A DNA stretch of 64,000 bases from assembly GCF_010994375.1 (NCBI RefSeq), contig NZ_WHMA01000005.1, positions 62,001 through 126,000 on the forward strand, read 5' to 3'. The translations under genes and the position numbers were made by a program. The notes under the pieces were generated by a model. It made no database searches, was not told where the DNA came from, and worked only from the letters and a program-made list of their open reading frames with translations. Below, piece by piece: positions 56,288 to 64,000 of the stretch. Source of the stretch: Halomonas sp. NO4 (GTDB taxonomy: Bacteria > Pseudomonadota > Gammaproteobacteria > Pseudomonadales > Halomonadaceae). The first letter of the stretch is position 1; every line of letters starts with the position of its first letter.

Positions 56288-57970
56288 TCAAGGCACCAGC
56301 CCCGCGTAGCCATCGTAGCGGCCGTGCTCGCTGGGGTACTCGTCCAGCGCCGGCTCGTAGCAGTGGATCATGGCACCCCAGCCGTGGCGCGCCATCGGCT
56401 GGCTGGTGGCCGGGGTCGTCTCGCCCTCCTGCGCCTCGCCTTCGGGCCGGCGAATGCCGTACTTGGCACGGGTTTCCCGCTCCACGGCGCGTACCAGGTC
56501 TTCGCCCAGCGCCAGGCCGTCGAGCAGCCGCTGTTTCACTTGGTAGGTCAGGTGGGCCCGCGCCTTGGCGTTCTCGCCCGCCTCGAACAGCCCCAGGGCA
56601 CGCTGCTCGACACTGGCCCGTTCGGCGATCAGCTCCCGCTCGAAGGCCTCGAGTTCGGCGGTCACCGGGCGCAGGAAGTCGGTGGGGTGCTCGCAGGTAT
56701 GGTAGAGCAGCCGCTTGAAGGTGCGCGTGGCGTAGCGCGTGGCTTCCAGCGGGCCGTAGTCCGGGTCGATGAAGTGGGAATCCGCGTCCTTGGTCATGTA
56801 GCGGTGTTGCTGGAACTCCGGCGGCACCTCCTCGGTACCCACGGGAATGCCCACGAAGGGCGTGGTGATGGCACTGGTCACCGCCACCCACAGGGTCTGA
56901 AGCTGGGGAGGCACGTCCGGGCGCAAGTGCGCCACCTGGCCGTAGCCCGAGAAGTCGGTGGACCAGCGCGGATCGCGCACGTAGGCGAGCATGTCGTCCA
57001 GGCTCACTGGCGCCATCTCGCGCAGTTCCCGTTCCCGCTCCGGCGGGTTGCGTCCGGCCGTGTAGAATGCCGGGTAGAAGTCGCCCGGGTCCTCGGCCGG
57101 AAACGGCTGACCGTAGACGGCCTGGACGTTGAACGACTCGCCCTCGCCGTCCCACCAGCCCTGCTCGCGGGCAACGGCGACGAAGTTGTCGGAGGCCAGG
57201 TAGTCGTCGCTCGACGCGTGGTCGACGGGGAAATCGTGGATATACCCCGGGTACATCACCCGCACCTCGTCCGGGCCCAGGCGCTCGGCGACCCAGAGTC
57301 CCTCGCCGCCGGCGTAGTTGATGAACGCCCAGCCCTCCTCGGCATCGGCGATCAGGTGAGAGTTGCCGCCATAGGTCGAGAAACCGTGCTCGTCGATCAG
57401 GCCCCCGATGATCTCCACGGCCTCGCGGGCCGTGGTGGCGCGCTCCATGATGGCCTTGGCCAGGTCACTGTACTGCGGGCCGGTCTGCGGGGACTGCTCG
57501 GCGGCGGTTTCCGACCTCTCCACCAGCTCCGGGCGCGACGGCGACCAGATATCGCGGGCCGCCACGCCGTGCTCGTTCAGCCCGCCGTTGGTCAACGGCG
57601 GCGGAAAGCCGGCGAACTCCGAGTAGTTGGAGCTGATGTATTTGTAGGTCACCTCGGCCTGGGGAATCTCGATCAGCTCGCCGGGAATGCGCGCCTGGTC
57701 GGTCACGCCTACTTTCCAGGTCGCTCCCTGGGGATGGGCCTGGCGCGGCACGATCTCGATCCAGTGGCTGGAGGGCTCATGGCCGAAACCGGCCAGCAGG
57801 GTCGAACCGTCCTCGGTCAGCTCACTGCCGATGTAGATGCCGAGGCTCTTCGCGTTGGGATGCCCCATCTCCGATGGTGCTGGATTCCCGGCCAGTGCTG
57901 GGACTGATACCGCGGACACCAGCAGCGACATCACCACCCCCCGCCATTTCCTTTCGGTCGTGCGTTTCAT
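56288..57970 (-). CDS. C69 family peptidase with Ser in place of the Cys nucleophile
   Basis: 560 residues with a signal peptide (cut near PALA-GN). The body fits the C69 dipeptidase family (IYIGSELTEDGSTLLAG; GLNEHGVAARDIWSPSRPEL; TAREAVEIIGGLIDEHG; YGGNSHLIADAEEGWAFI). Family members have a Cys just before the (I/V)YVG strand, the N-terminal nucleophile; here that position is Ser42 (KSLGIYIG). It could be an Ntn-Ser enzyme or inactive. Exported, likely to the periplasm. Convergent with the PAP2 gene. Confidence 0.85.
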   Translation of the reverse strand: MKRTTERKWRGVVMSLLVSAVSVPALAGNPAPSEMGHPNAKSLGIYIGSELTEDGSTLLAGFGHEPSSHWIEIVPRQAHPQGATWKVGVTDQARIPGELIEIPQAEVTYKYISSNYSEFAGFPPPLTNGGLNEHGVAARDIWSPSRPELVERSETAAEQSPQTGPQYSDLAKAIMERATTAREAVEIIGGLIDEHGFSTYGGNSHLIADAEEGWAFINYAGGEGLWVAERLGPDEVRVMYPGYIHDFPVDHASSDDYLASDNFVAVAREQGWWDGEGESFNVQAVYGQPFPAEDPGDFYPAFYTAGRNPPERERELREMAPVSLDDMLAYVRDPRWSTDFSGYGQVAHLRPDVPPQLQTLWVAVTSAITTPFVGIPVGTEEVPPEFQQHRYMTKDADSHFIDPDYGPLEATRYATRTFKRLLYHTCEHPTDFLRPVTAELEAFERELIAERASVEQRALGLFEAGENAKARAHLTYQVKQRLLDGLALGEDLVRAVERETRAKYGIRRPEGEAQEGETTPATSQPMARHGWGAMIHCYEPALDEYPSEHGRYDGYAGLVP

Positions 57971-58357
57971 GATGACCTCCCGCGGCCTGTGTTCACGTCG
58001 GCACAGTCAACACGGGCGGTGGACCGCGCGCTGGCCAGTAAACTAGGCCTAGCAGGGGGACCGGGGTTGTCAAATCAGCATCTGCCGAATCGGAGCGATC
58101 CGGAGCAGACTGGCCATCGGTGCGGAATCGACCAGGGTTTCGCTGACCCTGCCGGTCAGGCCACGCTCGTTTGCGGCACTGCCTGCCAGGGACTTGGCCC
58201 ACCGTCGCGCCCGGGTGGCAGTAATCACCACGCATGACGGCGCCGTCATCGCGACTTCATCGCGACTTCATCGCGTCGTCACCTCCCTGACCCGGCACTG
58301 TCACACGCTCGCTCCAGCATGACGCCTGTGTTCCTTATCCCAACACAGGTGAGCCCC
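57971..58357. promoter_or_regulatory. Intergenic region between the C69 gene and phnD
   Basis: 387 bases without a supported gene. It holds a 6-bp inverted repeat CTGACC/GGTCAG (58143-58159), a 16-bp perfect palindrome ATGACGGCGCCGTCAT (58234-58249), an 11-bp tandem repeat CATCGCGACTT (58247-58275) and a hairpin just before phnD. ACTGTCAC near 58298 resembles half a Pho box, but no full PHO box is seen. Confidence 0.5.
58325..58349 (+). promoter_or_regulatory. Leader hairpin overlapping the phnD ribosome-binding site
   Basis: Perfect 8-base arms CCTGTGTT and AACACAGG with a 9-base loop. The 3' arm contains the AGG of the AGGTGAG site in front of the ATG at 58358, so folding would hide it. 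Confidence 0.5.
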
Positions 58358-59332
58358 ATGCCATTCGTACTCCGCAACCGCCTCTTGCTCGGTACCACCA
58401 TTGCCGCCACGGCCTTCGCAGCCGGCATCACCACTGTCCAGGCCGATTTCGCCTTGAGCGAGCGCTACACCGACAACGACGGCGACCTGGTGGCCGATAT
58501 CCCCGAGGACGAGTCACAGTGGCTCGACCCGGACACCCTGGTGTTCGCTTACACCCCGGTGGAGGATCCCGCCGTCTACGCCGAAGTGTGGGCCGGCTTC
58601 CTGGAGCACATGGAGGAAGTCACCGGCAAGGCCGTGCAGTTCTTCCCGGTGCAGTCCAACGCCGCCCAGATCGAGGCCATGCGCGCCGGGCGCCTGCACG
58701 TGGCCGGCTTCAACACCGGCTCCAACCCCCTGGCGGTGGCCTGCGCGGGCTTTCGCCCCTTCGCCATGATGGCCGCCGAGGACGGCAGCTTCGGCTATGA
58801 GATGGAGATCATCACCTACCCCGACTCCGAGGTGCGTGAGGTGGAGGACATTCGCGGTCGTACCCTGACCCACACCTCCGAGACCTCCAACTCCGGTTTC
58901 AAGGCACCCACCGCCCTGATGGCCTCGGAATTCGGCATGACCTCCGGCGAGGACTACGAGGTCGACTTCTCGGGAAAGCACGACAACTCGGTGCTGGGCG
59001 TGGCCAACCAGGACTACGCGGTGGCCACCGTCGCCAACTCGGTGAAGAACCGCATGATCGACCGCGGCGTCATCGACGCCGACCAGGTGGAGGTGCTCTA
59101 TCAGTCGGACACCTTCCCCACCACCGGCTACGGCACCGTCTACAACCTGACGCCGGAGCTTCAGGAAGCGGTCCAGGAAGCCTTCTTCAGCTTCGACTGG
59201 GAAGGCAGCGCACTGGCCGAGGAGTTCGGTCGCAACGGCGAGGAGCAGTTCATTCCCATCAGTTTCCAGGAGCACTGGTCGGTGATTCGCCAGATCGACG
59301 AAGCCAACGGGGTCGAATACGACTGCAACTGA
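58358..59332 (+). CDS. phnD: Phosphonate-type ABC transporter substrate-binding protein
   Basis: 324 residues. Signal peptide ([12 protein letters not shown]), then a PhnD-family bilobed binding domain with [50 protein letters not shown] and a C-terminal VEYDCN. Members bind phosphonates, phosphite or hypophosphite. First gene of phnD-phnC-phnE-phnE. No C-P lyase or phosphite dehydrogenase gene is in the window, so the substrate cannot be fixed. Confidence 0.9.
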   Translation: MPFVLRNRLLLGTTIAATAFAAGITTVQADFALSERYTDNDGDLVADIPEDESQWLDPDTLVFAYTPVEDPAVYAEVWAGFLEHMEEVTGKAVQFFPVQSNAAQIEAMRAGRLHVAGFNTGSNPLAVACAGFRPFAMMAAEDGSFGYEMEIITYPDSEVREVEDIRGRTLTHTSETSNSGFKAPTALMASEFGMTSGEDYEVDFSGKHDNSVLGVANQDYAVATVANSVKNRMIDRGVIDADQVEVLYQSDTFPTTGYGTVYNLTPELQEAVQEAFFSFDWEGSALAEEFGRNGEEQFIPISFQEHWSVIRQIDEANGVEYDCN

Positions 59333-59400
59333 GCCCTCTCTCCATGCGAGATCGCGGGCGGCCTGGCCGCCCGCCTTTTGCGTTCATTGCGGAGACTTCC

Positions 59401-60237
59401 GTGCTAGACATTCAACGACTCTCCAAGACCTATGGTTCCAGAAGCGGCGCCACCGGCGACAGGGCCCTGCGCGACGTCTCCTTCCGCGTGCCGCAAGGCC
59501 AGGTGATGGGGCTCATCGGCCCCTCCGGCGCCGGCAAGTCGACGCTGATCCGCTGCATCAACCGTCTGGTGGAACCCTCGAGCGGCGCGATCCGCCTGGG
59601 CGAGACCGACCTCGCCGCTCTGGGTAGCCGCGACCTGCGCCGTGCGCGCCGACGCATCGGCATGATCTTCCAGGAGTACGCCCTGGTGGAACGCCTCACC
59701 GTGATGGAGAACGTGCTCTCCGGTCGGCTGGGCTACGTGCCTTTCTGGCGCAGCTTCACGCGACGCTTTCCGGGCCGCGACATCGAGAACGCCTACCGCC
59801 TGCTCGACCGGGTGGGGCTGCTCGACCACGCCGACAAGCGCGCCGATGCCCTCTCCGGCGGCCAACGCCAGCGAGTGGGCATCGCCCGCGCCCTGGCCCA
59901 GGAGCCGGAGCTGCTGCTGGTGGATGAGCCCACGGCCAGCCTCGACCCCAAGACCAGCCGTCAGATCATGCGCTTGATCACCGAAATCGGCGCGGAACGC
60001 GACCTGCCGACCATCGTCAATATCCACGACGTGCCCCTGGCGCAGCAGTTCATGGACCGCATCGTCGGCCTGCGCGGCGGCGAACTGGTGTTCGACGGCA
60101 GCCCCGAAGCGCTGACGGAAAGCCAGCTCACCACCATCTACGGCGCCGAGGACTGGACCGCCATGCGCCACGCCCATGAAGAGAACGAGGCCGCCGAACA
60201 GGCCAATCGCCTGACGCTGGCGGGAGGTGCCGGATGA
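59401..60237 (+). CDS. phnC: Phosphonate-type ABC transporter ATP-binding protein
   Basis: 278 residues. Walker [11 protein letters not shown]-loop [17 protein letters not shown], signature [15 protein letters not shown] and Walker [13 protein letters not shown]. PhnC-like FWRSF segment after the Q-loop. The start is GTG at 59401 with GGAGA five bases before it. The stop overlaps the next start (ATGA, 60234-60237). Confidence 0.93.
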   Translation: MLDIQRLSKTYGSRSGATGDRALRDVSFRVPQGQVMGLIGPSGAGKSTLIRCINRLVEPSSGAIRLGETDLAALGSRDLRRARRRIGMIFQEYALVERLTVMENVLSGRLGYVPFWRSFTRRFPGRDIENAYRLLDRVGLLDHADKRADALSGGQRQRVGIARALAQEPELLLVDEPTASLDPKTSRQIMRLITEIGAERDLPTIVNIHDVPLAQQFMDRIVGLRGGELVFDGSPEALTESQLTTIYGAEDWTAMRHAHEENEAAEQANRLTLAGGAG

Positions 60238-61043
60238 ATGGAGTCGGCCACTATCCGCGTCGCTGGCGCCGCCCCCCGCAGATCGTCACCGACCGCGGCT
60301 GGCGCCAGGCACTGCAGCTGGCCATCCTGGCCTATCTGGTGCTGGCCGTGGGCACGCTGGAGGTCGACGTATCGCGGGTCGTCGAGGGCCTGGAGCGCGG
60401 CGCGCGTTTCATGCAGGGCTTCTTGCAGCCCGACTTCGTGAGCCGCTGGAGCGACATCCGCCAGGGTCTGATCGAAAGCCTCACCATGACCCTGACCGCC
60501 ACCGTGGTGGGCATTCTGGTCTCGGTGCCCATCGGCATCGGTGCGGCCCGCAACCTGGTACCGCAACCCGTCTACCTGGTGTGCCGCTCGATCATTGCGG
60601 TGAGCCGCTCGCTCCAGGAGATCATCATCGCCATCTTCCTGGTGGCCATGTTCGGCTTCGGCCCCTTCGCCGGCTTCGTCACTCTGGCCTTCGCCTCCAT
60701 CGGCTTTCTCGCCAAGCTGCTCGCCGACGACATCGAGGAGATCGACGCCAGCCAGGCCGAGGCGATCCGCGCCACCGGGGCCAGCTGGTGGCAACTGATC
60801 CACTACGCCGTGCAGCCCCAGGTGATGCCGCGGCTGATCGGCCTGTCGCTCTACCGCCTGGACATCAATTTCCGCGAGAGCGCGGTGATTGGCATCGTCG
60901 GCGCCGGCGGCATCGGCGCCACCTTGAACACCGCCATCGACCGCTACGAGTACGACAGTGCCGGCGCCATCCTGCTGATCGTCATCGCCATCGTCATGCT
61001 GGTGGAGTACAGCTCCAGTCATCTGAGGAAATATCTGCAATGA
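60234..61043 (+). CDS. phnE1: Phosphonate-type ABC transporter permease, first copy
   Basis: 269 residues with about six helices, the EAA loop region [22 protein letters not shown] and the PhnE tail [19 protein letters not shown]. Coupled to phnC by ATGA and to the second permease by a second ATGA. Two different permeases give a heterodimeric channel, as in some phnCDE1E2 and ptx/htx systems. Confidence 0.92.
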   Translation: MNGVGHYPRRWRRPPQIVTDRGWRQALQLAILAYLVLAVGTLEVDVSRVVEGLERGARFMQGFLQPDFVSRWSDIRQGLIESLTMTLTATVVGILVSVPIGIGAARNLVPQPVYLVCRSIIAVSRSLQEIIIAIFLVAMFGFGPFAGFVTLAFASIGFLAKLLADDIEEIDASQAEAIRATGASWWQLIHYAVQPQVMPRLIGLSLYRLDINFRESAVIGIVGAGGIGATLNTAIDRYEYDSAGAILLIVIAIVMLVEYSSSHLRKYLQ

Positions 61044-61873
61044 CCCGACTCGATCCGATCGCTAACGAGCCGACCCACTACGCTCAAGTGTGGTCCTTCC
61101 GCACGCCCAAGGCGCGGCTGGCGCTGTGGGCCGGCTGGCTGGCCCTGGTGGCACTCTTCGTATGGTGCTGGCAGGTGATGAACGCCGGCACGATGTGGGT
61201 CTTCGTCGCCGACGCGCCGAGCCAGGCGGCCGACATCGGCAGCCGCATGTTCCCGCCACGGCTCGACTACCTGCCCGAGCTGCTGGCACCGCTGTGGGAC
61301 ACCCTCAACATCGCCACCCTGGGCACCCTGGGCGGCGTCATCCTGGCGGTACCGGTAGCCTTCCTGGCGGCGGCCAATACCACCCCCTCGGCGCTGCTGG
61401 TGCGCCCCATGGCGCTGTTCGTCATCGTTGCCTCGCGCTCGATCAACTCGCTGATCTGGGCGCTGCTGCTGGTGGCCATCATCGGGCCGGGCCTGCTGGC
61501 CGGCATCGTGGCCATCGCCCTGCGCTCCATCGGCTTTGTCGGCAAGCTGCTGTATGAAGCCATCGAGGAGACCGACGTCCGCCAGACCGAGGCCGTCACC
61601 GCCACCGGTGCCAGCCGCTCCCAAATCATCCACTACGGCATCGTGCCCCAGGTGCTGCCGGCCTTCTGGGGCATCTCGGTGTTCCGCTGGGACATCAACA
61701 TTCGCGAGAGCACCATCCTGGGCCTGGTGGGCGCCGGCGGCATCGGCATGAAGCTACAGTCGTCGATCGACACCCTTGCCTGGTCTCAGGTGGCCACCAT
61801 CCTGATCGTGATTCTCGCCACCGTGGTGGTCAGCGAAGCGGTCTCGGCGCGAGTGCGCCGGACGCTCATCTAG
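61040..61873 (+). CDS. phnE2: Phosphonate-type ABC transporter permease, second copy
   Basis: 277 residues, PhnE family: about six helices, EETDVRQTEAVTATGASRSQI (shortened) and IRESTILGLVGAGGIGMKLQ. Clearly related to phnE1 but not a recent duplicate. Last gene of the transporter; its end overlaps the convergent EAL-CBS-GGDEF gene by eight bases. Confidence 0.92.
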   Translation: MTRLDPIANEPTHYAQVWSFRTPKARLALWAGWLALVALFVWCWQVMNAGTMWVFVADAPSQAADIGSRMFPPRLDYLPELLAPLWDTLNIATLGTLGGVILAVPVAFLAAANTTPSALLVRPMALFVIVASRSINSLIWALLLVAIIGPGLLAGIVAIALRSIGFVGKLLYEAIEETDVRQTEAVTATGASRSQIIHYGIVPQVLPAFWGISVFRWDINIRESTILGLVGAGGIGMKLQSSIDTLAWSQVATILIVILATVVVSEAVSARVRRTLI

Positions 61874-63608
61874 TCAGGCCGCGCCGGTCGACGAAGAGGC
61901 TGTTGCCGGCGCGCTTCTTGGCCTGGGCCTTGAGCTCGGAAAGCTCGGCGGCGATGCCGAGGGCATTGCCCCCTTCGCCCTTGGCGACGGGACGCGCCCC
62001 CAGGGACAGGCTGACGATGGGGTAGAAGGTCGCCACCCCCTGGCGGTTCTCCACGCGGATGCCGCCGGCCTGCCGGTCGAGGGCGTCATAGAAGTCGGGA
62101 GCCAGGACGGCGAAGGCGTCGAGAATGCGCCGGCAGGTGTCACGCCAGCAGGCCTGATCGAGAAGCAGCACGAAGTCATCGCCGCCCACATGGCCGACGA
62201 AGTCCTCCTCCCCCACCTGGGTCTGGAGCAGGTGCGCCACGGCGACGATCACCCGGTCCCCGCGCGCATAGCCATAGGCGTCGTTGAACGCCTTGAAGTT
62301 GTCCAGGTCGCAGTACACCGCCGCGAAGGGCGCCCCGCTCGCCAGCCGCCGGGCGAGGGTTTCGTTGATCAAGATATTGCCCGGGAGACCGGTCAGCGGG
62401 TTGGCGTGGCGCGCCTGGCGAACCTGGATGGCGGTGATCTCGCGCAGCAGGTCGACGATGGTGCCCATGCCCAGGTAAACGCCGAGATCGTCTACGATCA
62501 CGAAGTCCTCTTGCTGGAGGTCGTGGCGGTCGGTCAGCTCTTGGCTGAGCTTGGCCAGCGGTGTCTCCTGGGCGGTCACCAACACCTGAGTATCGAGGAG
62601 CTCGCACACCTGGCGGCGGGCATAGAGGGCGTGGCTGAAGGGGTTGGTGAACAGCGTCAGAAAGTCGTTGCGGCGCACCACGCCCAGGGGACGACCGTCC
62701 CGCTCCACCACCGGCACGCAGCGCAGCCGGGGCTCGCCACGAAAGCGCTCGACCAGGGCCGGCACGGGCAGCGTCGGCGCGACCGCCTCGACGGGGCGGG
62801 TGATGGCACAGGCACAGCGCACCGGCTCGCTGCACAGCGGCGCCGGGGCGGGCAGCAGGTGGTCGACGCTCAACGGCGGCATCGCGCTGGGTCGGGCGAA
62901 GAAGTAGCCCTGCAACAGGGAGAGCCCGCGGTCGAGCTCCCACAGACAGCGATGCTCCTGCTCGGTCTCGATGCCCTCGGCGATCAGCTGGCAGTCGAGG
63001 CTGCGCGCCACGTCGAGGATCGAGCGCAGGAACTCGCGCTTGGCCGGCGCCTGGTCGATGCCGGCCACGAAGTGGCGGTCGAGCTTGACGAAGTCCGGGC
63101 GCAGCTCCGACCAGTGGCGCAGGCTGGAATGCCCGGCGCCCAGGTCGTCGAGCGCCACCTGGAAGCCCATCTCGCGGTAGTGGGCCACCGCCTGGCGCAT
63201 CAGCGCGTAGTCGTGGATGGGCATGTGCTCGGTGAGCTCGATCACCACCCGACTGGGGGCCAAGTCGGCCTCGTGGAGGAAGCGCAGGGTCAGCCCCTCG
63301 CGAAAGTCGCGCTCGACAATGGTGGCGGGCATGACGTTGAGAAAGAGCCGCCCGGGCAGCCCCAGCGCTGCGAAACGCTGGATCGCCAAGCGCCGGCACA
63401 GCAGGTCCAGCTCGACCAGCGAGCCGGCCCGGGTAGCCAGGTCGAAGAGCGCCACCGGGGAGCGCAGAGGGGAGCCCTCCGGGCCGCGGATCAGCGCCTC
63501 GTAGCCGTGGATCGTCTGCCGCCCCACGTCGACGATGGGCTGGAAATACACCCGTAGCTGCTCGCCCTCAAGGATGGCCCTGAGTGATTGCCCCTCCTGT
63601 GCCGTCAT
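61866..63608 (-). CDS. EAL-CBS-GGDEF domain c-di-GMP signalling protein
   Basis: 580 residues. EAL domain at about 10-250 with an intact set (YEALIRG, LFLNVMP, VIELTEH, LDDLGAG, VKLDRHF, AEGIETEQE, QGYFFARP); paired CBS motifs at about 270-395 (RCVPVVERDGRPLGVVRRND; VDDLGVYLGMGTIVDLL); a C-terminal GGDEF domain whose active loop reads GGDDF and lacks an RxxD inhibitory site. Phosphodiesterase activity looks likely, cyclase activity uncertain. The CBS pair may sense an adenine nucleotide. No membrane segment. Confidence 0.88.
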   Translation of the reverse strand: MTAQEGQSLRAILEGEQLRVYFQPIVDVGRQTIHGYEALIRGPEGSPLRSPVALFDLATRAGSLVELDLLCRRLAIQRFAALGLPGRLFLNVMPATIVERDFREGLTLRFLHEADLAPSRVVIELTEHMPIHDYALMRQAVAHYREMGFQVALDDLGAGHSSLRHWSELRPDFVKLDRHFVAGIDQAPAKREFLRSILDVARSLDCQLIAEGIETEQEHRCLWELDRGLSLLQGYFFARPSAMPPLSVDHLLPAPAPLCSEPVRCACAITRPVEAVAPTLPVPALVERFRGEPRLRCVPVVERDGRPLGVVRRNDFLTLFTNPFSHALYARRQVCELLDTQVLVTAQETPLAKLSQELTDRHDLQQEDFVIVDDLGVYLGMGTIVDLLREITAIQVRQARHANPLTGLPGNILINETLARRLASGAPFAAVYCDLDNFKAFNDAYGYARGDRVIVAVAHLLQTQVGEEDFVGHVGGDDFVLLLDQACWRDTCRRILDAFAVLAPDFYDALDRQAGGIRVENRQGVATFYPIVSLSLGARPVAKGEGGNALGIAAELSELKAQAKKRAGNSLFVDRRGLTR

Positions 63609-63746
63609 TGCGCCTTCCGTTCACCGCCCTGTTATAAGACGAGGATGCGACATCGCCATGACAAGAGCGTGACAGCGACGACGGTTGCCTGGCATGGCAA
63701 CCGGATGACATCGGGTGGCGTTTCCGAGCGAGCGGCTGCCCGGGGC

Positions 63747-64000
63747 CTACCAGGGCAGCGCTTCGCCGTTGCTGTGCCAGAAGGTGCCAGTGGTCTCGAG
63801 GGTCAGCGCCGCGATGCGCTCGGCGATGCCGGCGGCGGCCTCCTCGGGGGGAATCAGGCCGCCGAAGTTGACCATGCGCGTCTTCACGTAGCCGGGGTGG
63901 AGCTGGATCACGGCGATGCCGCGGGGCGCCAGGTCCATGGCCAGCGACTTGCCGAAGGCGTTGAGTGCCGCCTTGGAGGCGCGGTACCCGTAGCGGCCGC
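63747..64000 (-). CDS. Short-chain dehydrogenase/reductase family protein (partial, 5' end outside window)
   Basis: C-terminal 83 residues of an SDR enzyme. The frame stays open to the right edge and contains the catalytic YRASK (Tyr-x3-Lys), followed by AALNAFGKSLAMDLAPRGIA and LHPGYVKTRMVNFGG, typical of the classical SDR fold. It ends GTFWHSNGEALPW. The cofactor-binding N-terminus is outside the window and the substrate is unknown. 138 bases downstream of it lies the start of the EAL-CBS-GGDEF gene on the same strand. Confidence 0.85.
   Translation of the reverse strand, partial: GRYGYRASKAALNAFGKSLAMDLAPRGIAVIQLHPGYVKTRMVNFGGLIPPEEAAAGIAERIAALTLETTGTFWHSNGEALPW

Noticed and set aside
57989-58237. 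82-codon plus-strand ORF in the same intergenic region
   Set aside because: No Shine-Dalgarno site and no protein-like features.
58070-58249. 59-codon minus-strand ORF in the phnD upstream region
   Set aside because: No ribosome-binding site, mixed third-position use unlike neighbours, and its start lies in the palindrome; more likely non-coding.
60227-61873. Fused 548-residue frame covering both permease genes
   Set aside because: Its first half is out of frame with phnE1; the real second permease starts at 61040 with an ATGA overlap.

Overview
The window is a continuous piece of chromosome from a high-GC gammaproteobacterium, most likely a member of the Halomonadaceae (Halomonas or a relative). 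The reasons are the gene orders (iscR-iscS-iscA-ndk-rlmN-pilF-rodZ-ispG-hisS-yfgM-bamB-der; lysM-dprA-tsaC-hemF-aroE divergent from def-fmt-rsmB-trkA-trkH), the Pseudomonas-type two-subunit arginine succinyltransferase, FabV instead of FabI, and the Trk potassium uptake genes expected of a halophile. No phage, integrase, insertion sequence, rRNA or CRISPR array was seen. One tRNA gene (Leu, anticodon CAA) is present.

Layout. 0-4 kb: arginine succinyltransferase (AST) pathway genes aruC-aruF-aruG (last one cut by the window edge) behind an AraC/GlxA-type ArgR-like regulator. 4-10.7 kb: fabV, glutathione peroxidase, aidB, a REC-EAL protein, a LysE-type exporter and rnk. 10.7-14.5 kb: an AT-rich control region, NADP-type gdhA, then small membrane proteins, exoD and a frameshifted DUF1206 gene. 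14.5-15.4 kb: a HI1419/HI1420-type toxin-antitoxin pair whose toxin carries a nonsense codon, then tRNA-Leu. 15.5-21.2 kb: queA-tgt-yajC-secD-secF (Q-tRNA synthesis and Sec translocon accessory). 21.2-35.6 kb: suhB | trmJ-cysE-iscR-iscS-iscA-ndk-rlmN-pilF-rodZ-ispG-hisS-yfgM-bamB-der. 35.7-38.4 kb: lipoproteins, a DUF815 ATPase and an M48 protease. 38.4-49.5 kb: aroE/hemF/tsaC/dprA/lysM on the minus strand and def/fmt/rsmB/dodecin/trkA/trkH on the plus strand. 49.6-56.3 kb: TraB-like protein, TapT, sirtuin, aceK, a GT4 glycosyltransferase and a PAP2 phosphatase. 56.3-64 kb: a C69 peptidase, a phosphonate-type ABC transporter (phnDCEE), an EAL-CBS-GGDEF protein and the end of a short-chain dehydrogenase.

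Most of the window is housekeeping sequence. The parts most worth following up are (1) a SuhB orthologue that has lost its inositol-phosphatase active site but kept its family framework and synteny; (2) an isc cluster that lacks iscU/hscBA/fdx and whose IscS also lacks the C-terminal tail that binds IscU in E. coli; (3) recent small lesions and tandem repeats: an exact 84-bp in-frame duplication in dprA, a 24-bp minisatellite in tapT, a poly-G frameshift in a DUF1206 gene and a nonsense codon in a toxin; (4) a C69 peptidase with Ser at the Cys nucleophile position. Functions are assigned from recognisable family sequence; no database search was run.
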